Shown piece after piece: positions 29,471 to 44,001 of a stretch of 62,000 nt of DNA. The position numbers and the translations under genes are program-made. Location: contig NC_135565.1 in assembly GCF_964340395.1 (NCBI RefSeq), positions 11,421,742 to 11,483,741 of the forward strand. Reading direction: 5' to 3'. This DNA is from Glandiceps talaboti (Eukaryota > Hemichordata > Enteropneusta > Spengelidae). The notes under the pieces were generated by a model. The model had not been told where the DNA came from, searched no databases, and saw only the letters and a program-made list of their open reading frames with translations. Within the stretch, counting starts at the first letter, position 1, and every line of letters starts with the position of its first letter.

Positions 29471-29579
29471 CAAAAAACCATCGACTCGATCGGACTTTTT
29501 AGCCAATAGATATTTGTGGCCACGATGGAATGTGCAATTTGCAAATAAATGTAATGGTGTGAGTGTGAGTGCCAATATT

Positions 29580-31420
<1,841 letters not shown>

Positions 31421-33186
31421 GAGATATACGAGAGACAGTCAGAAGGTTGGATACATTGCGATGAGTGGAATGTAGATCACTATGTGTGTATTATCGTTTT
31501 CATGTGTGTAGCTCTGGACGAAATCAGATCATGACCTGTATGTACGTACATTGTACTGGTATTAACGTATCTAAATATTCTGTCACTGAATTATGTCAAC
31601 AGACTGACAACTTAGTTCTCCCTATATATTGACTACACGGCAGTCAATGACATGATAAAATACTAGTATTAAAAAGAGTTTGTTCTTTCCGCTTTCAACG
31701 TTACGATGTATTAAAGAATGTGTTTCTAAGTGTATGATCCGAATTAAACGGTAAAGGGTGGGTGCGAAGAGCCCGGTAAGAGACCGTGACCGTACACCTA
31801 TGGTCTCAAACAAGATCAGCAAAAACAGATTGATCTCATTATATATACTACAGTAAAAAAATGATTGCAGAAAAATAGTTTCTACAGGGAAATTGTGTCG
31901 TAATGTTTCATTTTTTGAACAACGTAGATATCTCTTGGAAGAATCAGGGCTGTGGAAAATGAATGTGAGTACCGACTCGGAACTTGTTCTTGATTCAGTG
32001 TGTGTATAGCGCAGGCAACTGAAATGTTTGTACTCCAGTGGCAGTTTGCCAATATGGCACGCTGATGAAAAAATCGTCGATCACATCAACAAGTGTAATT
32101 TATTTAAAAATTGTGAAAATTTACATTAGCATGAACTTTAGTCTCAGTAACGAAATGACACCAATAAAATTTAATGGACATGATTAGCGGCTCGGCTGAT
32201 GCCTGCAACGACCTTCAATTTACATAATTGACAAACGTTCCTTTCATAGCTGTCACAATTTTGGCGGGATTTTGGTCAAATTATTTTGACGACATCCGTC
32301 CGAGTCAGAAAAATACAAAACTTTGATGAAATGTTCACAATATTGTGCGATAGTAGTGTGACGAACCGAATGCAAATTAGTTGTAACCACGTGACTTGTG
32401 TCAAGTTGATTACACAGCAACCAATTATGGGAGTATTTACGTACCGCTTTTATGGCTTATGACACTCATGTTGACAAGAAATTTATCTGGCCATACAGCG
32501 GGGGAGATTCTCAAATACCCGCGTTACTAACATCGCGAACAGTAACCGTTAGTGAAAGAAAATGCTGTCTAGTTGACGAAAATGATTTTGCAATATGCAT
32601 ATGCGCATTTCATTCATGAACTCTTCTTGTGGGAAAAGCCCTTCTGTGAATTATGGAGATTATCGGGAAAGATATAGTAACTTATACCCTAAGCCCAGTG
32701 TATTTGTGGAAGAGTTCATTTCATACTGGGGAGGGTTAAGATATATTCTCAATCTAATAAAGTTTGCACATTTCGAATTTAATTCTTTCATATTAAAGAT
32801 GTATAATGTATACAGGGGGAAAGTGTATTTATCTGAAGTATAATTCTTAAGTTTTGAGTTTTGAGTAAATATAAACACGGGAAATGACATTCTATGACGA
32901 TCACATGAAACCCCCTTCATTAAAATGATCTTGTCCAAATCAGAGATAAATAAACCACGACGTGCCGACGTAATAGGCAATTTACAAAGTAGGTGTAAAC
33001 AGAGAAGCACCCACAAAGCTGACAGGTGTCTTCGTGGAGAGGCCAAGCGGCGTGACCGATCGAAATTACCACTATCATACACTAACATCCGACCGAGGCC
33101 GGTGTCATTTTCGTTATCTACCGAAAACGTGCCTAACAGAGTAGTTACATCAACACTCTCCGGAATTCTTTCAACACGCCATCACA
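31421..33186. other. 5' flank of the Isx-like gene
   Basis: No gene recognised. An ATG-initiated frame beginning near 32925 runs 91 codons and overlaps the start of exon 1 in another frame; if transcribed it would act as an upstream ORF. A transcription start cannot be placed. Confidence 0.4.
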
Positions 33187-33499
33187 ATGTCAGTCTCTAA
33201 ACAGGTTCTACGATACTCCATCGATGAAATTCTTCGAGAAGATTCAAGCAGTACCGTTGGAAAATGCCCAGAACAGCAAACTACCGGGACGGTGACAACT
33301 AACAGTTCAGGTACCAATATCATGGCTACTGGAGTGACGAGTACACGGCAGAGAATGCAGCCAATGTGTTGGCCTTATAATCCCCAAATGTACAATAATT
33401 ACTGGTTGCATGTTGGTAAACTTCTGACAAGCCCCCTTGATTACGGTATATTGAATTCATCAACGGTTGGACAATCTCCCTTACTACTCAGTCGTACAG
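33187..33499 (+). CDS. Isx: Isx-like homeobox gene, exon 1 (octapeptide)
   Basis: First coding exon of a 453-aa paired-like homeodomain transcription factor (exons 33187-33499, 44351-44878, 45776-45936, 46293-46424, 47109-47336). The ATG has A at -3. Residues 9-17 (RYSIDEILR) form the octapeptide/eh1-like motif that recruits Groucho co-repressors; human ISX has FSIEAIL at the matching place. The remainder is low-complexity, rich in Ser, Thr, Asn and Tyr. The exon ends in phase 1 at ACAG|GTAAGT. Linking it to exon 2 over a 10.85-kb intron is an inference from the phase match and domain order. Vertebrate ISX acts in gut epithelium, where it represses carotenoid uptake and cleavage genes; the role here is unknown. 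Confidence 0.82.
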
Positions 33500-35770
33500 G
33501 TAAGTTGTCATATTTCTCATCCTCGCAATATGCCATATTTTTTTTGCAATTTCAACCTCCATTAACCCAACTTTTAAATTTCAGACCACTATTCAACCAG
33601 AGTTCTTTATAATTAGTTAAGGATAAGCTCTTTGAAATCAAATAAATGACACATACGACAAACTATACCAACACAACATTTTATGGGGGGGGGGGGTTAA
33701 ACTCGTGTTAGAAATATTCACCAGAAGTGGATACCATCGAGACATTCGCTTTGTTGGTCGTCTCCACGATAGCTTAGAATAATTCGCTGTTCTTGATGAA
33801 CCGTAACAGCAAGGGGGGATAAGATTCTCCGCATTATACAATAACAACGAAGGATCCTAACCTCACTGCTCGAACCTAGCAAGACAAAAATAAACAGTTG
33901 GTGTTTCATCTGCCTTCTAGCTCTCATTTGTAGAAACAAGCTCGGGGGATTGGCTACCAATTGCAATATATTGTAAATTTAGTATCGTTCCAATCTAATG
34001 AAATTATCGCATAATTATTCTGCTGAGTCGAGTATAAATAGTAGTCATAATGATATAAATAATAAACGGTTGGTAATTTAAATAAACGACAAAAAACAAT
34101 ATACTATGAGAATGACATCACTAAACCTGTCTTGCCAATCTCAAGGGAAATTGAAAGGAAAATATGTGCGGTTATTTAAAAAGTTACATCTACAATATTC
34201 TGTAAAATAAATTATCGCAAACGGCTTCGAAATGTTTTACTCACACACAGACATCTTTCATTAATTTGTCCTACTGTCTCGTTATACCGAGAACACCTGT
34301 TGATTGTTACTTGTGTTGGTAACAGTTTTAAAAGTCTGACTGGATTGCTTGAAAGCGTCATCATGTTGAGATACGCTTACTTTTAAAAAAGACAGTACCT
34401 GTACGAAGGCTAACATCATGTCGTACGCATGTATCCGGCCATTTCTTGGTCTTTAAGTGTTTCTGTCACGGTGACGCACTGTGACACTTCGCTGTTCTGT
34501 TCTAATAGCGTGTTTTGCAATAACCACACAGAGCTTGCTATGTTTGGTATATAGCCCCCGAAACTTGGCTTTGAAATTTACTCTCAGAGCTAGCAAGGTA
34601 TATATGGTGACAACAAAACTTTCGTTGACTATTTGCTTGTGAGTTTGGCCTGTCACCGTTTATAATTACGGCACCGTACGCATTATGTTACTTCATACAC
34701 CGTCGATCGCATATGCTACATGGGGCACGACGACTAACGGATCCGGGGGCAACAGAACATTTTCGTCAACAGACTAAGTCATCCGTTATCATATTTCCAA
34801 CCCCGGCGATTTCCCTCGCCCCTCTTCATCGCTGTGCTTAGTGTGTATTTAGCTTCTTTTCGATTGATCAAAATTTGCGAAATCTTCTGATTAAAGTCTG
34901 CAATAGTGGAGAGCTTTACTCGGTAGCCTAAAGACTCGTCGTGATATACTAGCTAGTAAGACCACGACAGACCTGCTGGGCTCTTCACTCGAATTTAACA
35001 GCACCCTGTAATTGGCCGAATAAAGATCACAGAAAACCAAAACTTTACTGTGGGCCAAGCTTTGTACTTAAATTGACATGGTAGATATTTGCAGTACCCA
35101 AAACATGTAAAGCGTTAGCAATACCTGGGAGCTTGAATAAACTGTGATGAATCCGGACTGTCCCGTTCTGCAGCGGAACTTGCAAATATAATTCCTACTC
35201 AAAACACCGTTGAACTTTTTATTGTATTTCATATTTCATTGAAAGGCCAGGTTGGACTGACGGCTTTCGAAATTAATGTTAACCCGAAACTCACGGTTTT
35301 TCTTGTCTGGAAATAATCTCGTTTGAATAGAACCGTACGCGTCAATAAATGTTTGTCTTCTCCCTACGATGTTGCAATTGTCAATACACTAGTACAAATT
35401 AAAATATAGAAAGAAACTGAAACTGCGTACCAGTATACTAATATTACAGACTTTACAAAACCTCAGACAATTTTGACTCGTGGTACGTTATTCGAGTAGT
35501 CTGTTGGGACTAACCTCCGTTTTAATACAGCTAGGTAGATCGTACCCACAGCACAGCTTAGCGGCTACCATGCAGGTTATTACACTAGTGTTTGCAACAT
35601 TTGCAAAGTCAAAATTGTTTACATGAACAAATAGCCCAAAGTGTTGACTAACTGAAAAGCTGCAAGTTAATAAAAAAAATATATTTTGTTGAAGAAGATA
35701 CTAGTGAGGTAGCCTACCTGTAGACTTGAGAACGGCTATTTCTACATTTACATATTCTACTATTCTAACC

Positions 35771-35822
35771 GACATTTTGAATTTTTGCATTTCCGTTCGC
35801 TCCCTCAAAAATTCAAAATGTC
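35771..35822. repeat. Small perfect hairpin in intron 1
   Basis: GACATTTTGAATTTTT (35771-35786) pairs perfectly with 35807-35822 across a 20-base loop. It is AT-rich and short; it could be a MITE remnant or chance. Confidence 0.6.
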
Positions 35823-36879
35823 AGAGTTGGGAGAGTGCAGTAGAGTGCAGTGTAGCGATAGTCATTCTCAAATTTACAGGTGGTGCGGAAATTACAATAG
35901 TTCAAAAACCAGTATTTTTCTTAGTTTGTAATTCATATTATATGTAGTTTACACTGGACATTGTTAGTTCCACAGCTTCACCTTATAAGACTACACTACT
36001 ATATATATTTACAGGTTATTTTCTATTCAAGTACTTCACGGTCTCTGTGAAAAGGTCGTATATCTGTAAGTCACAGCTAGCGAACCATCAAACCTATATT
36101 AGAATACAATTTGTTAGTTAAAAGATCGACCATGAAATAGTAAGCAGAGAATTTTCAGTTTGGCAAACAATATCAAAATTCACGACAAACTAACATGGTC
36201 AGTGTCTTGTTTACCCTTGCCAGTACCCTACGTTGATGACACCCCCCTACACATTTAGTGGCGGAACTAGTCTAGATGCCAACGAGGTCTCCAAACCGTC
36301 AATGTGGTCTCTAAGCCACGTCAATGGAGGTGTATAAATCGTAACGATTCCATGGTAGGGACTAAACTACAGCGACTCTGACATTCGATTATAGTTTTCA
36401 TACCCTTATATTAAATTGTGATCGAAAATCACAAAAAAATTTTAACTACGGATACTGTAGTCTGGATGCTAATGTCGTTTTTGTCATTGACCGTCGAGTC
36501 ACACACTTCACCACAGTGACTCAGAGTCTAGCTAAGTAAACTCAATAAATGTACACTGGGTGTTAAGGTCCTAAGCAAGGAATTAAGACTTCTACTAAAA
36601 CTGCCATTGTGAAGAGTAAAACATAAACATAAACACGAATTTGATTATAAGTATTTTCACCCAGACGCCGTGCAGTGATCTTCAGCCGAATATAACGTAC
36701 ACTATGATGCTAGAAAATTAGTTTCATTTTGATGTACTAACAGTTGATTACTTGATGCAATTAGTCTACTATATGGATGTCAATACAATCAATGGTTCTG
36801 TTATTGTTCTCTATTACGTACAGTGAGATCACTGTTACGTATTTACCGCTTGTATTGTTTACAACAAAGGAAATAGTCG

Positions 36880-36882
36880 TCG

Positions 36883-36939
<57 letters not shown>

Positions 36940-36999
36940 CGCCACCACCACCACCACCATAACCATCATCATAACAACCACCACCACCACCACCATGAT

Positions 37000-37059
<60 letters not shown>

Positions 37060-37062
37060 GAC
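36880..37062. repeat. Compound trinucleotide repeat (CAT, CAC, CTA)
   Basis: Twenty or so CAT units, then CAC-rich and CTA units. On the minus strand this reads as poly-Met, poly-Gly and poly-Ser; it is not a gene. Confidence 0.96.
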
Positions 37063-37355
37063 CACAACCAACAGCAACAAACATAGACCACTCAACTTTT
37101 AATAACGCCTCCGTTGTAGGTGATTCGTTTCAAACTTGTTACTCACACTTGCAATCAAAAATTAAGTAATATTTACTGTATTTTAACATCGGACAGTGCT
37201 GAACGTATTGTTTGTGATTTCGGATGGAAAAGTGAAAATACAGATTTAATGCTTTCGTATTTGAATACAATTGATACATCATAGTGACACGAACGAATGA
37301 ATACCCAGAATATATTGTCGACTTTTGAATATATCCTTTAGATAGGAATGATGAG

Positions 37356-37363
37356 TGAGAGAG

Positions 37364-37446
<83 letters not shown>

Positions 37447-37680
37447 CCAGACAGACAGACAGACAGAGAGACAGACAGACAGAGAGAGACAGACAGACAG
37501 GGAGAGCGAGAGGGGTTAAGGAGACAGACAGACAGAGACAGACAGAGAGAGCGAGCAAGCGAGAGAGACAAAGAGAGAGGGAGAGAGAGAGGGGGAGGAG
37601 AGAGACAGGCAGAGACAGACAGCGAGAGCGAGCGAGAGAGAGAAAGAGAGAGAAAGAGAGACACGTCTGAGAGACACAGA
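37356..37680. repeat. (GA)n microsatellite with GACA-rich flank
   Basis: Pure GA to about 37442, then degenerate GACA/GAGAGC sequence to about 37680. Open frames of up to 201 codons on both strands are artefacts of purine/pyrimidine strand bias. Confidence 0.95.
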
Positions 37681-38529
37681 CGGAGGAAGATATACAGGCA
37701 GAGAAGCAAATACAATAAGGGAAACAGAGAACACCTTGTCTCATGTAATCAATACTTATTAGGAAAATGTTGCAACCTACAGATACGTAAACTATGTTTC
37801 AGAATTTATCTTCGAGGTGGTGATATTTCAAAATACAGTAATCGCTTTATTACCGGTACCACACATGCAAATTAGTTTTAATGAAGTCTCGGCCTGACTT
37901 ATCCGATGATTTATGTGACCATAACCAAATTAAACTCCATTAGTTACTATATAGTCGTGTAATTGAACCAACAAAGTATGGCTTTCATGAGTTTATGACT
38001 GCCATAAGCAGACATCGTTAATGTTCGTCAATTGGCCGTACATATTGTCACCAAATTATCACGCAAACATTCCTTGCCGGTTCATTGCATCTTATAATTT
38101 TCCAGTACAATGCTACTTCGACTCAAGTAGTCAAACTCTGTCAGCTTTTCGTCAATATTAACCAGTCTTCTCATTTAACTTTGAAAACGCTAATTTAGCT
38201 AATTTTTGTGTACGAACGTTTGCTAATTTACTCCGAAATCACCGTGAAGGTTGAGAAATCTTTAACCCGGATAGCCGTAGTCTTGGATACCATTGGATTT
38301 TTACACACACTAAGTTTGCTTTAAAATTCCGCCCCTTGTCATTAATTTTAAAAGGTTGGACGTTTACTGCTTCAAGAGGTCACCTTTATAATACTACTTG
38401 TAGATTATTGTGGCTTTTTAAATGTTATTCCGATGGTCAAAGATGAATTGTGAAAGGTTTATCCCGTACTTACAGCATGATTATAAGAATAGACCAAGGG
38501 ATTTTGTGGCACTTTAATAGTGTTCGGAC

Positions 38530-39295
38530 ACCCAGTAGCCTGGAGATTTGGCTATCTGGCGTGAAAATGACGTTAACCTGAAAAGCCAAACCAGTGTGTC
38601 CAGTCAGATAGTTTTGTAAAAGTCTATGGGCTCAGTGGACACCTGATATGGCCAAAGTTTGGCCGCAAAAGCCAAGAGATTTGGCTATCTGACTCAAACA
38701 TAAATGTTGGCTTTTACTGGCCACCAATATTGTCAAGCTGGATTTAGTCAAAGAATAATCTGACCTGACATGCTTGCTTGCTGCAATTGTGTTCTGGTAA
38801 ACGTCATTTTATACCAGACGGCCAAGTCTCTGTGCTAAGCCAGAGAGCCATGTATCTGTGCTAATGAGCCAGAGAGCCATGTATCTGTGCTTAGCCAGAG
38901 AGCCATGTCTCTGTGCTAAGCCAGATAGCCAATTCTCTGGGCTAAGCCAGGTAGCCATGTATCTGTGCTAAGCCAGATAGTCAAGTTTCTGTGCTAAGCC
39001 AGATAGCCAGGTCTTTGGCCGACTAAGTCAGATAGCCCAGTCTCTGTGCTAAGTCAGATAGCCAAGTCTCTGGGCTAAGCCAGATAGCCAAGTCTCTGTG
39101 CTAAGCCAGATAGCCAGGTCTTTGTGCTAAGCCAGATAACCAAGTTTCTGTGCTAAGCCACTGATAGCCAAGTCTCTGGGCTAAAGTCGGATAGCCAAGT
39201 CTTTGGCCGACTAAGTCAGATAGCCAAGTCTCTGTGCTAAGCCAGATAACCAAGTTTCTGGGCTAAGCCAGACTGACATGTCTCTCTCCGAAGAT
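38530..39295. mobile_element. 26-bp minisatellite joined to inverted-repeat sequence
   Basis: From about 38820 to 39275 a 26-bp unit (GCCAGATAGCCAAGTCTCTG plus TGCTAA) is repeated about 17 times. Left of it, at 38543-38563 and 38684-38700, the same core occurs reversed (GATTTGGCTATCTGGC; GATTTGGCTATCTGAC). The array and its inverted partner therefore bracket about 300 bp of other sequence. This resembles a non-autonomous DNA element whose subterminal repeat expanded in tandem. No coding capacity. Confidence 0.72.
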
Positions 39296-41875
39296 AACAA
39301 ATCTCCCGAATGAAAATAAAATTGACTTTCTATTTATAGGAGACGTTTTGTAGATATTATGATGTTGCAGTGATAGTAATTTTAATTGGAATATTGTCAT
39401 CAATACATTGATTAGGTTTATTCAAACTTGTAAGTCTATGCGTTATCACAAAGGAATGAAAGTCACATTGCGCTAAACATATGGAGTATATGCATGCGCT
39501 CCCGGGATGCGCTCCGGTAAGTGAAATACATATCGGAACGCATACATCCAGAGCTAGCTAAACATCTACTAAAAGAAGAATTTCGTTGACTTGATTTTAC
39601 GTGTACAGTGATTGAAGTAGTCTTTTCTAGTCTAGTACTATCCATGCATCGAATCTCGAGATCTCTCAGATCTCATCTAGACTAATATGGTATGGCAGAC
39701 GTTATAAATATTACTGAAACGTCAACAGAGAACTGTTTTTCAGTTTTAGCTTTGAATCCATTGTTTTCAGTAGACCAATCCGACTCGATTACAGATTTAT
39801 AATTTGAAATTAAGTTTTGTTGTGATTACAGACGTGGTGAGGACAGTCTCAGCAGTATGTATCGTTATAAATAAGACCGACCATCCCTGACTAAAACTTT
39901 CAACTCAGTTGAAATTCTAAGTTGACGTCACACGGCAGTACGTACAAAATCGACCACCTACATCAAAATCTCTTGTCGGGTAAATCTTCGTTGAACAAAT
40001 TGATAAATTGGATACATATGTATACAATTGGGTAGGTGTCACAATCGCATCGTCGCAAACCAGGGCCTATTTTACGGCAACGTTCTTAACGAGCCCTTCA
40101 AAATGTAGAGGTAGAAATAATAACTCTGGCTTGCGAGACTGCGCAATCGGGACTAGCTAGTAATATAGTATCTGATTTTTGCTTTTAAATCAATAAGTAC
40201 CACGACGAGTGAATTTTTCATGAGCCCAGAACCCAGTCTGTGCGTTGCATTTCACACACTCAGTTCTTTCAAGAGTGACGTCTTGAGTGACTCGGTGACA
40301 TACACGATTTAAGATACAATGTACCAGGGTTTCTCTTCCGAGAGAATCATGGAGGCGTTGTAGGCTTACATTACATTTACGTTCATTTGGTCATAAAAGT
40401 TGCTAGCCAGGAATCCATGTGCGGATTGGGATGTTAAATTTTTCTTTCAAATCATAATTTAAAATCTCAAATTGCATGGCTTCCAGCCTAAAAACAGCTG
40501 CATATATATACCACCTATAACTGATACAACTCAGATAACAAGTTTCACGAAACATTTAGTTAACACACCCAGCTATTTCTTTCTGTACACGAATATGTAT
40601 GATGATCTGGACTAGCTTGTTTACTACGCTGTCGAGCATACATCATTTAATAGCTGGTTGTACTTCCCTTTTCTGAGTCTGGATGCCAACATGGTCTGAT
40701 CTGTAAGATTCAATGAAAGATCTAGAATAGCACTAGACTATCTATCTGTCGTATACTTCAAGAATACGAGGGCTAGAAGGTACGACCACCTAATGATGTA
40801 TTTCGACAGCTCAGTAAAAAGGCTGGTGATGGACATAGTCGCTCTTTTGTTCCTCCACATGTCTCTTTAGGTGATAGGTCACGATAAGTTTAGACCAATT
40901 ATTTTATGGCAGCATTTTGCGATAGTGATGAACGTCACAAATTGTCTGCCTAGCAACCTATATCTGGTCTAATTAGTGGTGCAATTTTAGATTGCTAAGC
41001 GATCATGGGAATAGACTTAGGAGTTAGTTAGAAGATACAAACTAATCAACTGTTTCCCTATCTTAATTAGATAGCTAATTATACCGGCCACAGAAACTCC
41101 CTCCCATAAAAGTTCCGAACTTCGTTTGTCAATAATTATTCTTTGATAACAACTTGACTTTGTGCATAACTACGTATGTGGATATCGTGCCGAACTTGTA
41201 CACGGTGATTACAAGACTGACAACCGAGGGTGGTCAATGTTTAGATAGAAAATTATTATGAAATAGTTGCCAAATTAATCATTGCAGAGGAAAGGGTCAA
41301 GACATTAATGTAATCACAGTCAAATTACTGACCTGTTAATCCTTTGTCGATATAATATATTAACCTTTGTCAACCTTTCCAGGGCAAACGGGGGTACCAG
41401 GTGCAGGTTATTCATGATTATGGAATAAAGGAGACTCCCACATTAAATTATCGCTAGCCAGAGTATATATTTTCTCTCCGCTCTTACCAAAAAGCAATGC
41501 CTTTAAATGAATGAGTTCATTTCTGATAATGGCCCCTCGCAGTAGTTTGTAAGAACATCAAATTTCCCGAGAGTAATTTAATGATTCTAAACTGACGCAA
41601 GATTTGAACAATCAAACTATGGTTATTTTGTCATCATCATAAATACCATCTGCACGAATAAAGCTAAAGTAGTTGTCAGTGTTAGCATTATTTGGCAAAA
41701 ATACTGTCAACAGTTTCTATTTTGTTTAAATTTTTAGTTAGAGACCACGTTGACATCAAGACTGTACTTATTGGACCCTCTTTATTCACCAGATATACTG
41801 TCGTGACATGCGCAAAGCGGTAAATTTGTACCAAATGGCTTTCATATACGCTAACTAAAAAATGCTACGCAAATG

Positions 41876-41877
<2 letters not shown>
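39296..41877. other. Intron 1 sequence, no exon or repeat family seen
   Basis: AT-rich unique-looking sequence. A short recurring motif (AGTCTGGATGCCAAC type) occurs at 40676. Confidence 0.45.
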
Positions 41878-41951
<74 letters not shown>

Positions 41952-42002
41952 TGAGAGAGAGAGAGAGAGAGTGAGAGAGAGAGAGAGAGAGTGTGAGAGA
42001 GA
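41878..42002. repeat. (GA)n microsatellite
   Basis: About 125 bp of GA with a few GTGAGA interruptions. Confidence 0.97.
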
Positions 42003-42095
42003 AGAACGAAAAAAGGTGAATCCGTCCTTGCCATTAATCGTAAACACTGTTATCGCCTATTTTGTTTAGATCATGTACGTGTAATGCAGTGTTCA

Positions 42096-42192
42096 TGCAC
42101 ACGTAGACCCGCTTACCCACCCAGCAGGACATGTTTCATGTTTCTTGATCGAGTAAAAAAGAAACATATCCGTAAGCGGGCCTACGTGTGCA
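42096..42192. repeat. 97-bp hairpin element with 21-bp arms
   Basis: 42096-42116 (TGCACACGTAGACCCGCTTAC, 21 bases) and 42172-42192 are reverse complements with one mismatch. Inside, ATGTTTCTT pairs with AAGAAACAT. Small, non-coding, MITE-like; no second copy seen in the window. Confidence 0.75.
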
Positions 42193-43235
42193 TAAAGCTT
42201 TTTAATTAAATCTATCTATAGTGAATAATCACGTTTGATTAGCTTAGCTTTAGTTCTAAAAGAATTCTGACCAATTTTGCCGCTAGGAATGCGATAATGT
42301 TGAATTGGACACAAGATAAGATAATATAGAAGTGTGCATCTATTACGTGCACACCGTTGTGAACTTTGATGCGTTATTGTCCGTTAGGCAACTGTAGGTG
42401 GCGCACGCACTGCGGCAGATGTGGTTCCACTCAGTGGAATGCAATACAGATGCATGCTATTTTACATCGTTTCCAGATCAGTTAGTTTTGAAAGTCAAAC
42501 TTTCACACCTCATCATAAGTATATCAATCGCACCAATAATTTGAAGTTCGTTCGGGTGTCTCTAATATACTGTATACTGTAGAGGCTATCCATGGCAACG
42601 AATCTCTTACATGTAAGACCTCTTTACAAATTTGAAGCCACAGATTGTCCCTAGACTGTCTGGAATAGATACCCATATACATAGGTACGAAACCATGACA
42701 AACATCCATTTGTTTTCTCCCCCCCCCTTTCTTTCAATTACAATTTGTTATATATATTTGGGATGTTTGGACCTCGTTGGGACAGTGGTAAAGTTATGTG
42801 CTAAAGTCTACTGACAGATACGACGCCTATAAAGCAATTACTAGCAATTGCAAGCTACAGTTACCAAAATAAGCCAATTAACGTAACGTTATCTCCTAGT
42901 GGCTCGACACTGTTGAGTCAGTATATCAAAACGAATAACAGAATCTCTAGGCTAGCAAAGCGGGAGAAAAATACGAAAGCTATTTTATTAGTCAACGGTG
43001 CTCAAAGGGTTCATCCCTTCCGTTCCTTCGGGCTATATTATCCGGGGGTCAATGACCGTTTGATCGCTCCAAGACACTTCCAGTCATCACTTTTCCAGTG
43101 ATGGTGGCTCGTTTGAATAATTGTAGGTTAAAGGCAAATATCTCTAATGTAGATACACCTATTACTGTACTATAGTTGTTATCCAACTGACATTTCCTTA
43201 TTGGTGACACTAATGTGATCACGTGACTTATATAG

Positions 43236-43273
43236 GTATGTATGTATGTATGTATGTATGTATGTATGTATGT
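43236..43273. repeat. (GTAT)n microsatellite
   Basis: About nine GTAT units immediately left of the next MITE-like element. Confidence 0.95.
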
Positions 43274-43318
43274 ACAAAGGTCAGGGTGAATACCTGATCA
43301 TCATGCCGCATATCAATT

Positions 43319-43426
43319 AGTCTCTGAGGTACGCCGTGACAGGGCGCCCTCAAACATCGGCCAACCCCTCCCAGGAGGAGAGAGGAGGCCGGTGAGGGCG
43401 GAACGGCACGACGTATCTTCCAGTCT
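43319..43426. mobile_element. MITE-like element, family B copy 1
   Basis: The left end (AGTCTCTGAGGTACGCCGTG) and the reverse complement of the right end (AGACTGGAAGATACGTCGTG) match over about 34 bp, ending at CGCCCTCA on both sides. The element is 108 bp. A second copy with the same ends lies at 49657-49833. GC-rich compared with its surroundings. Confidence 0.75.
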
Positions 43427-43438
43427 ACTTATCAATAT

Positions 43439-44001
43439 ACAGCTAAAATGATGTAGGCTTGGTGTTTCACTCATGCCACGTAACATTTACAGCTAAAATG
43501 ATGTAGGCTTGGTATTTCAATCATGCCACATGGCATTTACAGCTAAAATGATGTAGGCTTGGTGTTTCACTCATGCAACATAACATTTACAGCTAAAATG
43601 ACGTAGGCTTGGTGTTTCACTCATGCAACACGACATTTATTACACACGCTCAGACAACTTCTAATGCAAAAGAACCAATTACATTGTTGGCGTGCATAGT
43701 GGAGATGTAGAAGTAGTCAAGTTGATATGTTGATTAATATCAGTTAGTAAAATAAACAATTGCAGCCATTAAAATATCATCAAGTTCATGTGTAATGTTT
43801 TCATTAGAAACATTTTGTTACTGCAGTGTGAAAGAATAGCAATGCTTATCAGTGTTCAATGTGATTGGGCAAAGGATCCTGCTGTGTTTATTGTGGCTCT
43901 GTTATTGTTAGTCTAGAGTTGAAATGTGTCTATCTTGTGAGTCAAAAACGTAATGTCCCCATGAGTGAAACACCAAGTGTCGCTTACATCATTTTAGCTA
44001 T
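43439..44001. mobile_element. Composite element: four 50-bp tandem units and an inverted end
   Basis: Four head-to-tail 50-bp units begin with ACAGCTAAAATGATGTAGGC at 43439, 43489, 43539 and 43589. About 310 bp later the same unit appears reversed (43952-44001, ending TACATCATTTTAGCTAT). The whole is about 563 bp, bounded by inverted repeats of the unit, with a unique non-coding middle. This is the structure of a non-autonomous transposon whose one end was amplified in tandem. Flanking TA on both sides would fit a TA target site but is weak evidence in AT-rich DNA. Confidence 0.82.

Noticed and set aside
32925-33200. 91-codon plus-strand frame overlapping Isx exon 1 as a separate gene
   Set aside because: Low-complexity basic sequence in the 5' flank; at most an upstream ORF.
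37139-37875. Long Ser/Leu-rich and Arg/Glu-rich open frames on both strands
   Set aside because: Artefact of GA-rich simple sequence.
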